Positions 1-7,676 of a stretch of DNA of 64,000 bases are shown here, piece by piece. The notes below the pieces were generated by a model. The model was not told the origin of the DNA and made no database searches. It was given only the letters and a program-made list of their open reading frames with translations. A program made the position numbers and the translations under genes. The DNA is from an uncultured Sphingomonas sp. (GTDB lineage Bacteria; Pseudomonadota; Alphaproteobacteria; Sphingomonadales; Sphingomonadaceae), in NCBI RefSeq assembly GCF_913062585.1, contig NZ_CAJXWX010000005.1, positions 1 to 64,000 on the forward strand. The letters run 5' to 3'. Within the stretch, counting starts at the first letter, position 1. Each line of letters opens with the position of its first letter.

Positions 1-108
1 TTCGGCCGCCTCAAAGACTGGCGCCGCGTCGCCACCCGCTACGACCGCTGCCCCACCGCCTTCTTCTCGGCCATCGCCCTCGCCGCCACCGTCATCTTCT
101 GGCTATGA
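1..108 (+). pseudogene. IS5-family transposase, C-terminal end (cut by window edge)
   Basis: The first 35 codons read in frame 1 to a TGA at 106-108 and give a peptide with the segments RLKDWRRVATRYDRC and FFSAIALAATVIFWL. This is the characteristic C-terminus of the short transposases of the IS5 family (IS427-like group), where the R-Y-D-R segment belongs to the end of the DDE catalytic domain. Only this end is visible, so whether the copy is intact to the left cannot be judged. It would mobilise its own element by cut-and-paste transposition. It lies about 560 bp from a truncated tRNA, fitting a mobile or island edge. Confidence 0.8.
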
Positions 109-134
109 TCAATGAGTCCTGACCCTAGGCTCCA
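109..134. mobile_element. Probable right end of the IS5-type element
   Basis: Directly after the transposase stop comes AATGAGTCCTGACCCTAGG, the kind of terminal inverted repeat that IS5/IS427-type elements place within 10-30 bp of the transposase stop. The left end is outside the window, so the repeat cannot be matched with its partner and the exact boundary is an estimate. Confidence 0.5.
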
Positions 135-669
135 GTATCTTCACCGTGCCGATCAGGATTCCTGTCACTGGCACACGGAATGCGACGAGCTGATCTGGAC
201 CATGAGGGTGTTTGTGGACGGCCCCCCCGTCATCATCGGCGACCTCAGGTCGGTGTCACCGGAATGTCGGATCAAGTGGGTCGAACGGCTGGGCAGGGAA
301 GCGGGCAATCCCGAACGCAAAAAGCGTGTTCTGACCGTCAAGCTTGCGCTGCCAGCGCAGCAGCGGCCGTTTCCACTTACGACCCACAACCTGCCACAAT
401 TGGTTGATCATGTGCGCGTACGCCTTCGCAACCAAGTGGCGGGCCATATCGGACGCATCCGACCACGTCCGTAATCTGGTCGAGCCGGGCCTGGGTCCAA
501 GGTGACGTGGCGGATCGCCCTACTGCGTCGCCTGTGGGAAAGACCTGTATTTCGGGTAATGTCCGGGTTTAACGAGGCCACATGATAGCTGGGATTCCGC
601 GCCCCGTCACGCTTGCTGCGTGCCTTGATCTGCCAGACATCGCAAATTGGAAAGCGGGTTCTACAGCGG
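135..669. other. No recognisable gene; likely remnant DNA
   Basis: This stretch contains only short overlapping open frames on both strands (the longest 120 codons at 112-474 on the plus strand). None has a convincing ribosome binding site, a familiar motif or a partner gene. It lies between an IS end and a tRNA fragment and is best read as degraded island DNA. Confidence 0.5.
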
Positions 670-691
670 TCAAATCCTGCCCCCGCAACCA
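670..691 (+). other. 3' fragment of initiator tRNA (tRNA-fMet), probable att footprint
   Basis: The 22 bases match the 3' end of bacterial initiator tRNA: T-loop TCAAATC, 3' half of the T stem CCTGC, acceptor strand CCCCGC and the ending AACCA. The complementary 5' acceptor strand (CGCGGGG), D arm and CAT anticodon are absent upstream, and the match stops exactly at the T-loop. A tRNA 3' end without its body is the usual footprint of site-specific integration by a tyrosine recombinase into a tRNA gene. No integrase is in the window. A decayed tRNA copy is the alternative. Confidence 0.75.
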
Positions 692-705
692 TCACAACAT
701 CAAAA

Positions 706-736
706 CCGTCTCAGGATACCCCGAGACGGCTTTTTT
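706..736 (+). terminator. Rho-independent terminator behind the tRNA fragment
   Basis: Stem CCGTCTC (706-712) pairs with GAGACGG (723-729) around a 10-base loop and is followed by C and six T residues. It sits 15 bp after the tRNA CCA, where a native tRNA terminator would be. This suggests that the DNA right of the fragment is the original chromosomal flank of the tRNA gene. Confidence 0.85.
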
Positions 737-1049
737 CGTGCGCTTTTCGCGGCAGCTTGGCTCCGAGTCGCGGCCGCTAAAGCGCCTCGTCGCCATCCGG
801 TGGATGCCAGGACGGCGGTTTGCCTTTGGAAATATTTTCGTGGCTATCATGCCCGCCTCGGCAGGAGATACCCCCATGGCCCTCAAGGAGCTCGACGTCC
901 GCGATCTCGCTGGTCGAGGGCGGCAGCAAGCCCAAGGCGTCGGATGACCTTCGAGGAGATGGTCCCAGCGTTCTGCGGACGATCAGACCTGAATCCCAGA
1001 CGCAACGATCGTCAACACGGTCATGTCTCAGCAAACCCGCCTGCTGCGA
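737..1049. other. Gene-free stretch downstream of the GntP gene
   Basis: No coding frame here has a plausible start, ribosome binding site or recognisable product. The open frames seen are continuations of shadows of the GntP gene. No clear terminator for the leftward operon was found. Confidence 0.4.
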
Positions 1050-2381
1050 TCACAGGACAAGCGACAACGCCAGCACCATGGCCAGCGCGGTGAGCGATAT
1101 GAGCGTCTCGCACACGGTCCAGGTGCGGACCGTATCCAGCACGCTCATGCCGAAATATTCCTTCACCAGCCAGAAGCCGCCATCGTTGACATGGCTGAAC
1201 ACCACCGAACCCGCTCCCGTGGCGATGACGAGCAACTCCGGACGAACGGTCGACGTGACGGCGATGGGGGCGACGATCCCTGCGGCGGTTGCCATGGCGA
1301 CCGTGGCGGAGCCGGTGGCGATGCGGATCACCGCGGCGATGAGCCAGGCTAGCACCAGGACCGGCACATGCCACTGCCCGGCGAATGCGACGATCGCCGC
1401 GGACGCACCGCTATCGGTCAGGACCCGACCGAAGCCCGCGCCCACGCCCACCACGAGGGTGATCATCGCCGTAGGCCCCAGGCATTCGTTGGTGAAGTGC
1501 TGGATCGTATCCAGGCTCAGCCCGCGCGCTAGGCCCAGCGTCCAATAGCTTACCAGCACTGCCGCCAGCAGCGCTACGACCGGCGAGCCGATGAACTGGA
1601 GGATGGGCGCGATCGCTGACGTCGCGATCGGTCCGGATGTTCCCAGGCTGCCGATCAGCATCAGAAGTACGGGGAGCAGCAGCGTCGCGACCGTGATCCC
1701 GAACGGTGGCAGCGATGCCGCCGGTTCTCCATCGCGCGCGGGGGCGGGCCTCGTCGTCGGACCCAGTTGGGGAACGATCAGCCGCGCATAGAGCGGCCCC
1801 GCAATCGCGGCGGTGGGAATGCCGATCACCGCCGCCAGGAGCACGGTCAGGCCGATATCGGCGTGATAGGCCTGGGTCGCCAGCATGGCCGCCGGATGCG
1901 GGGGGACCATGGCGTGGACGACCGAGAGCCCGGCGGCCATCGGCAGCCCCAGGCGCAGCGGATGCTGGCCCAGCCGCTGCGCCACGACCAGGATGATGGG
2001 CACGAGGAGGACGAACCCGACCTCGAAGAATACCGGCAGCCCGACGATCAGCGCGATCGTCATGGCGGCCCAGTCCGCCCGGCGCTGGCCAAAGGTTCGG
2101 ATGACGGTATCGGCGATCCGGCCCGCGCCGCCGGATTCGATCATCATCTTGCCCAGGATCGTGCCCAGCCCGACGACCAGCGCGATATGACCGAGCGCCC
2201 CGCCGACCCCGGCCTCGAACCCCTTGACGATCGTCCCCGCCGGAATGCCGGTCGCGAGCGCAAGGCCGAGCGACACGAGGATCAGCGCGATGAACGGGCT
2301 CAACCGCACCCGAACGATCAGCAGGATCAGGATCGCGACGGCCGCGGCCGCCTCGACCAGCAGCAGGGCGCCAGGGCTCAC
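1050..2381 (-). CDS. GntP-family permease (gluconate/D-serine type)
   Basis: A 443-residue, very hydrophobic protein with about 12 membrane segments and the GntP signature pattern: an N-terminal pair of helices, a glycine-rich segment VGLGTILGKMMIESGGAGRIA, and a central VPPHPAAMLAT motif typical of this H+ symporter family. Family members import gluconate, other sugar acids or D-serine. The start is a GTG at 2379-2381 lying directly against the TAA of the upstream RidA gene, so translation is probably coupled. Position in a D-aminoacylase operon suggests an N-acyl-D-amino acid or D-amino acid rather than gluconate as substrate; that is inference. Confidence 0.88.
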   Translation of the reverse strand: MSPGALLLVEAAAAVAILILLIVRVRLSPFIALILVSLGLALATGIPAGTIVKGFEAGVGGALGHIALVVGLGTILGKMMIESGGAGRIADTVIRTFGQRRADWAAMTIALIVGLPVFFEVGFVLLVPIILVVAQRLGQHPLRLGLPMAAGLSVVHAMVPPHPAAMLATQAYHADIGLTVLLAAVIGIPTAAIAGPLYARLIVPQLGPTTRPAPARDGEPAASLPPFGITVATLLLPVLLMLIGSLGTSGPIATSAIAPILQFIGSPVVALLAAVLVSYWTLGLARGLSLDTIQHFTNECLGPTAMITLVVGVGAGFGRVLTDSGASAAIVAFAGQWHVPVLVLAWLIAAVIRIATGSATVAMATAAGIVAPIAVTSTVRPELLVIATGAGSVVFSHVNDGGFWLVKEYFGMSVLDTVRTWTVCETLISLTALAMVLALSLVL

Positions 2382-2774
2382 TTAGGGCTGCTTCCAGGCG
2401 ACGCAATCCACCTCGACCTTGCAGTCGACGACCATCTGCGAGACGACACAGGCCCGTGCCGGGGGATGGGCCCCGAAATATTCCTTGAAGATGCGGTTGA
2501 ACGACATGAAGTCGCGTGCATCGTCCAGCCACACGCCGCAGCGCACGACATGTTCCGGCCCATATCCGGCTTCCTCCAGGATCTTCAGGACGTTGCGGAT
2601 CGCCTGATGGGTCTGGGGGACGATGCCGCCGTCGATCACCTCGCCGTCGACCATCGGCACCTGACCCGAAACGAATAGCCAGCCATCGGCCTGTACGGCG
2701 CGCGCGAAGGGCAGATGCTGTCCGCCGGTGCCGCTGCCGCCCTCGACGCCGAAGCGCTTGATGCCGTCCGTCAT
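2382..2774 (-). CDS. RidA/YjgF-family protein
   Basis: About 130 residues with the RidA fold hallmarks: GWLFVSGQVP near the start, a QAIRNVLKILEEAGY helix, and R-CGVWLDD followed by ARACVV, where the arginine is the one that binds the carboxylate of imine intermediates. RidA proteins deaminate reactive 2-aminoacrylate or related enamines/imines released by PLP enzymes, which fits the D-amino-acid enzymes in this cluster. The ATG at 2772-2774 shares one base with the TGA of the upstream deacylase; a GTG three bases earlier (2777) is an alternative start. Confidence 0.88.
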   Translation of the reverse strand: MTDGIKRFGVEGGSGTGGQHLPFARAVQADGWLFVSGQVPMVDGEVIDGGIVPQTHQAIRNVLKILEEAGYGPEHVVRCGVWLDDARDFMSFNRIFKEYFGAHPPARACVVSQMVVDCKVEVDCVAWKQP

Positions 2775-4243
2775 CACGATATGTCCTTTCCGTTGAAATC
2801 TTGCTTAGTGCCTGGGCGGCGAAGCATTCGCCCGCCGCGCGCGCCCGTGACGCGCCCTTGCTCCATCGTCGCGACGCCGTTGACCCAGACGCCCAGCACG
2901 CCCTCCGCCGGTTGCCGGGGATCGTCATAGCTGGCGCGATCGGCGATCCGTTCAGGGTCGAACAGGACCAGGTCGGCGGCCAGGCCGGGACGGATATAGC
3001 CGCGATCGGCCAGCCCCACGCGGTCGGCGGCAAGCCCCGTCATCTTGCGGATCGCGACCGGCAAGGTCAGCAGCCCGCGCGCCCGGACGTAATGAGCGAT
3101 CACGCGCGGGAAGCTGCCCCAGAGCCGGGGATGGGGGCGCGGATCGCAGGGCAGGCCGTCCGAGCCGACCATGGTCAGCCGATGGGCCAGGATGCGGTCG
3201 ACATCGCGCTCGGCCATGCAGTGATAGACCGCCCCGGCGGGTTGCAGCCGTCCCGCCGCCTCGACCGGGTCGACGCCCCATTCCTCGGCGATGTCGCTTA
3301 GCATCCGACCGGCCTGTCCCGGTTCCGGATCGGACCAGCTGATCATGATCGGCGTTTCCGGGACCACTTGTCGCGGATCGAGCGTCGAGGAACTGGCGGT
3401 ATAGGGATAACAGTCGCACCCGACCGGATGAGCCTTCGCCGCCTGCTCCAGCCGGTCGAGAATCTCTTCGCTGCGTCCATATTGAGGGGCGCCCGCGCAT
3501 TTCAGGTGCGAGACGATCAGTGGCGCCGCGGCGTCGCGTGCGATCGCGACCGCTTCGTCGATCGCGTCCAGGATGGCCGCACCTTCGCTGCGCAGATGGG
3601 TGGCATAGAGCCCGCCGGTATCGCGCAGCGCCCCGGCGACCGCCATGACCTCCTGCGTCGACGCGTGCCCGGCATTGGCATAAGCAAGCCCGGTCGACAG
3701 GCCGAAGGCCCCTGCGGCGAGCGCCTCAGCCAGGTCCGCGCGCATGGCCCGGCACTCGTCCTCGGTCGCCTCGCGGTCCAGCCGGTCCAGATGCCGCGCG
3801 CGCAGCGCCGTGTGACCGACCAGTGCGACGATATTGGTGGCAGGTCGGGCCGCATCGACCGCCTCTGCATAGGCCGCGAAATTCTCATACCGAAAGGCCT
3901 CGGATGTCCCGAGCAGGATCATCGGATCGGGCAGCGCGGGGCCGGTGGCCCGGCCCGTCCCGGCGCTGATCCCGCAATTGCCCACGACGACCGTGGTGAT
4001 GCCCTGGGTGATCTTCGGCAGCATGGCCGGGGCGGTGATCGCGACCAGATCGTCATGGGTGTGCGCGTCGATGAAGCCCGGCGCCAGCGCCAGGCCACGC
4101 CCGTCGATCGCACCGTCGGGTACCAGGTCGGACGCTGGATCGACCGAGGCGATACGGCCGTCCAGGATCGTCACGTCGCCGGGATGACCGGGGCTGCCAG
4201 TGCCGTCATAGATCGTCGCGCCGACGATGCGTGTTCGTGTCAT
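2774..4243 (-). CDS. N-acyl-D-amino-acid deacylase (D-aminoacylase)
   Basis: A 489-residue amidohydrolase. The N-terminal urease-like beta-sandwich is followed by FIDAHTHDD (H61, H63), Cys90 in VVVGNCGIS, and histidines near 216 (YATHLRSEG) and 246 (IVSHLKC). The spacing H-x-H to Cys (27 residues) is the same as in the characterised Alcaligenes D-aminoacylase, where the Cys is a metal ligand. The reaction is N-acyl-D-amino acid + water to D-amino acid + carboxylate, in the cytoplasm. First gene of a leftward three-gene operon with RidA and the GntP permease. Acyl and side-chain specificity cannot be told from the sequence. Confidence 0.92.
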   Translation of the reverse strand: MTRTRIVGATIYDGTGSPGHPGDVTILDGRIASVDPASDLVPDGAIDGRGLALAPGFIDAHTHDDLVAITAPAMLPKITQGITTVVVGNCGISAGTGRATGPALPDPMILLGTSEAFRYENFAAYAEAVDAARPATNIVALVGHTALRARHLDRLDREATEDECRAMRADLAEALAAGAFGLSTGLAYANAGHASTQEVMAVAGALRDTGGLYATHLRSEGAAILDAIDEAVAIARDAAAPLIVSHLKCAGAPQYGRSEEILDRLEQAAKAHPVGCDCYPYTASSSTLDPRQVVPETPIMISWSDPEPGQAGRMLSDIAEEWGVDPVEAAGRLQPAGAVYHCMAERDVDRILAHRLTMVGSDGLPCDPRPHPRLWGSFPRVIAHYVRARGLLTLPVAIRKMTGLAADRVGLADRGYIRPGLAADLVLFDPERIADRASYDDPRQPAEGVLGVWVNGVATMEQGRVTGARGGRMLRRPGTKQDFNGKDIS

Positions 4244-4302
4244 GATGCGCCTTTCCCGGGCTCGAACGTCATGATGGATAGGCCGCCCGGATCGGTGAGC
4301 GG

Positions 4303-5559
4303 ATGCGTATCGGGAGAATGAGAGTGAGCGCGCAGGGCATGGAACTGAACAAGGGCGTGGGCATCGTGGACCGGCCCTGGAACCTGCTGGCCGGCGACGT
4401 GCCCTGGCCGGCCGCCGTGCTTAGCGAGTCGCGCATTGCGCATAACCTGGGGTGGATGCGCGACTTCATCCAAGCCTATGGCCTGGCGCTGGCACCGCAT
4501 GGCAAGACCACCATGGCACCTGCGCTGTTCCGCCGTCAGCTGGATGCGGGCGCCTGGGGCGTCACGGTCGCAACCGTTCAGCAGGCGCGGGTCGCCGCGG
4601 CGCATGGCGTGGCGCATATCCTGATCGCCAACCAGGTGGTCGGCGCGGCGAATGTCGCGATGCTGGCGGAGATGGCGGCACGGCCCGATCTGGATATCAT
4701 GTGCCTGGTCGACAGCGTGGCGGGCGTCGATCTGCTGGGTCGGGCCTGTCGCGCAAGCGGGGCCACGCTCGACGTGCTGGTCGAACTGGCGCCCGAGCCG
4801 GACCAGCCCGGCCTGCGCACCGGTGTGCGGACCGAGGCCGACCTGACGGCGGTGATCGACGCGCTGGACCAGTGGCAGGGCGCGCTGCGGCTGGCCGGCG
4901 TCGAATTCTACGAGGGCGTGCTGCCCGATGAGGCGGAGGTGCGGCGTTTCGTCCGCCGCGCCGTGGCCGTGGCGGCACGGCTGGTGGCCGAGGGGCGGGT
5001 GGAGCGGGTGCCCGCCATCCTGACCGGCGCGGGTTCGGCTTGGTATGATGTCGTGGCCGAGGAAAGCGCGGGGGTGGTGCGCGACGGCGTCGTCCAAGTG
5101 CTGCTGCGCCCCGGCTGCTATATCAGCCATGACGACGGCCTGTACCGGGTCGCGCAGGAGGGGATATTGCGCCGCAATCCGGTCGCGCCGGGACTGGGCG
5201 AGCCGCTGCTGCCGGCACTGCGCATCTGGGCGGCGGTGCAGTCCATTCCCGATCCGGCGCGCGCGGTGGTGGCGATGGGCAAGCGCGACGTGGCGTTCGA
5301 CGCCGGACTGCCGCGTCCCGCCACCCTGTTCCGGCCCGGACGCGACACCCGCCCCGGCGAGGCGCCCGGGCATTGGGAAGTGACCGGTCTGATGGACCAG
5401 CATGCCTATCTCGCCATCGCCCCGGGCGACGATCTGGCGGTGGGTGACGTGCTGGCCTTCGATATTTCGCATCCCTGCCTGACCTTTGACAAATGGCGCC
5501 ATATCCTGGTCGCCGACGACGATCACCGCGTGGTGGACGTCATCGAGACCTTCTTCTGA
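4303..5559 (+). CDS. D-threonine aldolase/D-serine dehydratase-like PLP enzyme
   Basis: A 418-residue fold-type III PLP enzyme (alanine racemase N-terminal domain plus DSD-like C-terminal domain). Lys68 in APHGKTTM is the PLP Schiff-base lysine, and the C-terminal SHPCLTFDKW carries the His-x-Cys metal site of D-threonine aldolases and eukaryote-type D-serine dehydratases. Likely substrate: beta-hydroxy D-amino acids, released by the divergent deacylase operon 59 bp away. Starts at 4303, 4318 or 4339 are possible; 4303 has GGTGAG just upstream. It would use what the deacylase produces, and the neighbouring RidA would clear its enamine product. Confidence 0.85.
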   Translation: MRIGRMRVSAQGMELNKGVGIVDRPWNLLAGDVPWPAAVLSESRIAHNLGWMRDFIQAYGLALAPHGKTTMAPALFRRQLDAGAWGVTVATVQQARVAAAHGVAHILIANQVVGAANVAMLAEMAARPDLDIMCLVDSVAGVDLLGRACRASGATLDVLVELAPEPDQPGLRTGVRTEADLTAVIDALDQWQGALRLAGVEFYEGVLPDEAEVRRFVRRAVAVAARLVAEGRVERVPAILTGAGSAWYDVVAEESAGVVRDGVVQVLLRPGCYISHDDGLYRVAQEGILRRNPVAPGLGEPLLPALRIWAAVQSIPDPARAVVAMGKRDVAFDAGLPRPATLFRPGRDTRPGEAPGHWEVTGLMDQHAYLAIAPGDDLAVGDVLAFDISHPCLTFDKWRHILVADDDHRVVDVIETFF

Positions 5560-5567
5560 AGTCCGAC

Positions 5568-7676
5568 CTACCGGGTCAGCAGGCCGATCTCCGCGATGGC
5601 GAGCCGCGTCTCGCCATTCGCGGTCCGGGGGAAGGCGATCTCGATATAGCGACCGCGATGCGGGCGACTGAAGATCAGGCGCTGCGGCGCCTGGTTGGCG
5701 GCGATGTTGGAGAATTCCCCCGCCTCCTGCACCGGCCCGGCCAGGACCGGGTCGTCGCCGATCCGCACCGTCCAGGCCGCCGGATCGCCCGCCCCCTGGG
5801 GGGCGTGCCAGCCGGGCTTCAGGACGAAGCCGCGCATGGTCACGCTGCGGCCCAGGTCTATCGTCACCGAGCAGGGCTTGCCGTCCATGTCGACCAGCGG
5901 CGCGACCCAGTCGGTCCGGTTCAGCTCGTCGATCAGCCTTTCGGCCTGGGGTGCGCTGGCGCGAACGATCCGCCAGTCGCTCTTGCGGATGTCGAAGTCG
6001 CGCCGCCCGACGGTGCTGACCGCCCCGCTCGCCAGATGGATGCCGATCGCCTGGACCGTCCCGCCATCGGGCAGCGGGAAGGGGGCCGTGTACCGGGCCG
6101 ACGCGGCGCTGGGTGTGCTGCCGTCGATCGTATAGGCGATGGCCTGACCCGGCGCATCGCTGGTCAGCGTCACCAGCCCCTCCCGGTCGCGCGTGATGTG
6201 CGGCGGTTCGAGGAGGACGGGGGCGAGATAGACGCCGAACTCGGTGATCGCGGGCTCGGCGGTGGCGGCGACGATCCGCAGGCGGACGTGGCGGGCCGAG
6301 ACGGGGGCGTCGAGCCGGACGACGCGTTGCGATCCGATCCCCTGCTTGGCCACCACTTCGCGCCAGCCCCCGGCCTGGGTGATATCGACCGCGAACCGGT
6401 CGACCCGCAGGCCCAGTGGCAGATGTTCGGCCAGACGGACCACGTCGAACGTCTTCGCCGCACCCAGGTCCAGCGTCAGCATTGGCGTCATGGTCCCATC
6501 GGCGCTGGTCCAGAAGCTGTCCGGTTTTCCGTCCAGCACATGAGCGGCCGGATGACCCGGTCGCGCGCTGCTGGCCGAGGCGGCGGCCCCGCGTGCGAGG
6601 TCGGTGGCGTACATGTCGCGCACCGCCTTGCCGAACGTGGCGAGGTTGCCGACATCCTCGTCCGTAATCCGCCCGCGCGTATCGGGCGCCAGGTTCAGGA
6701 GCAGCCCGGCGCTGCGCCCCACCGTATCGAAATAGATCTTCATCAGATTGGCCGGGCTGCGGCTCTGGCCATCTTCATAGGCGTGCCAGAACCAGCCATA
6801 ACGGGTCGAGACATCGGCCTCGGCAGGCCACCAGACCGAGCCGCCACGCACGCCCGCATTGCCCTTTTCCGGGGTGAAGCCCTTGTCGTCCATCGTCGCC
6901 CAGCATGGATCGCCCGCTTCGCCCTCCTCGTTGCCGACCCATCGCAGGTCGGCGCCGACAGGATCGAAGGTGCAGGCCATGGGCTGGAGTTGGTGGACGA
7001 AGTCGATGATCGACGGCCAGTCATAATAGGGGACCGCGTCGATCTTCCGCATTTCGCGCGCGCCGCCATAATAGCCGTCACCGCCATTCGCGCCGTCGAA
7101 GAACACCTCGTAGATCGGCCCGTACCGCGTCAGGAGCTCGCGCAACTGGTTGCGGAAGAAGGTGATATAGGCCGGGCGTCCATAGTCCGGATGGTTGCGA
7201 TCCCAGGGCGACAGATAGATGCCGAATTTCAGGCCCTGGCGACGACAGGCCTCGGCCAGCTCGCCGACGATATCGCCCTTGCCGTTCTTATAGGGGCTGT
7301 TCTTGACGCTGTGCTCGGTAAAGGCGCTGGGCCAGAGGCAGAAGCCGTCATGATGCTTGGCGGTGATGATCAGGCCGCGCAGATTGGCCGCCCGGGCGGC
7401 GCTCACGATCTGGTCGGCGTCGAAATCCCTGGGGTTGAAGATCGCGGGGTCCTCGTCGCCATAGCCCCATTCGCGATCGGTGAAGGTGTTGATCGTGAAG
7501 TGGACGAAGGCGTTCTGCTCCATCCGGTGCCAGGCCAGCTGCCGCGCGGAGGGCGTCGCGCCATAGGGCTTCAGGGCGCGCGCGGCCGGTTCGGCCAGTG
7601 CCCGTCCCGGCAGTGTGAGGGTGGCGGCCGCCAGGGCGATGGCATCGCGGCGCGAGGGGCGGGGGGAAGCTGTCAC
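5568..7676 (-). CDS. GH29 alpha-L-fucosidase, Tat-exported
   Basis: A 702-residue protein. The N-terminus has a twin-arginine signal (SRRDAIAL, hydrophobic stretch, ALAEP cleavage). The catalytic domain has the GH29 segments FVHFTINTFTDREWG, ITAKHHDGFCLWPS and EVFFDGANG; the Asp in FFDG is the expected nucleophile. After about residue 380 there is a discoidin-like (F5/8C) module around VLDGKPDSFWTS, a CHB_HEX-type sandwich (IAYTIDGSTPSAASARYTA) and a second beta module. It removes fucose from glycans in the periplasm or outside. The start is a GTG at 7676 that overlaps the TGA of the hexosaminidase by four bases (GTGA), so the long open frame continuing upstream is not used. Confidence 0.9.
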   Translation of the reverse strand: MTASPRPSRRDAIALAAATLTLPGRALAEPAARALKPYGATPSARQLAWHRMEQNAFVHFTINTFTDREWGYGDEDPAIFNPRDFDADQIVSAARAANLRGLIITAKHHDGFCLWPSAFTEHSVKNSPYKNGKGDIVGELAEACRRQGLKFGIYLSPWDRNHPDYGRPAYITFFRNQLRELLTRYGPIYEVFFDGANGGDGYYGGAREMRKIDAVPYYDWPSIIDFVHQLQPMACTFDPVGADLRWVGNEEGEAGDPCWATMDDKGFTPEKGNAGVRGGSVWWPAEADVSTRYGWFWHAYEDGQSRSPANLMKIYFDTVGRSAGLLLNLAPDTRGRITDEDVGNLATFGKAVRDMYATDLARGAAASASSARPGHPAAHVLDGKPDSFWTSADGTMTPMLTLDLGAAKTFDVVRLAEHLPLGLRVDRFAVDITQAGGWREVVAKQGIGSQRVVRLDAPVSARHVRLRIVAATAEPAITEFGVYLAPVLLEPPHITRDREGLVTLTSDAPGQAIAYTIDGSTPSAASARYTAPFPLPDGGTVQAIGIHLASGAVSTVGRRDFDIRKSDWRIVRASAPQAERLIDELNRTDWVAPLVDMDGKPCSVTIDLGRSVTMRGFVLKPGWHAPQGAGDPAAWTVRIGDDPVLAGPVQEAGEFSNIAANQAPQRLIFSRPHRGRYIEIAFPRTANGETRLAIAEIGLLTR

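Noticed and set aside
112..474. 120-codon plus-strand frame after the IS end
   Set aside because: No recognisable motif, overlapping frames of similar length on the other strand, and location in probable remnant DNA.
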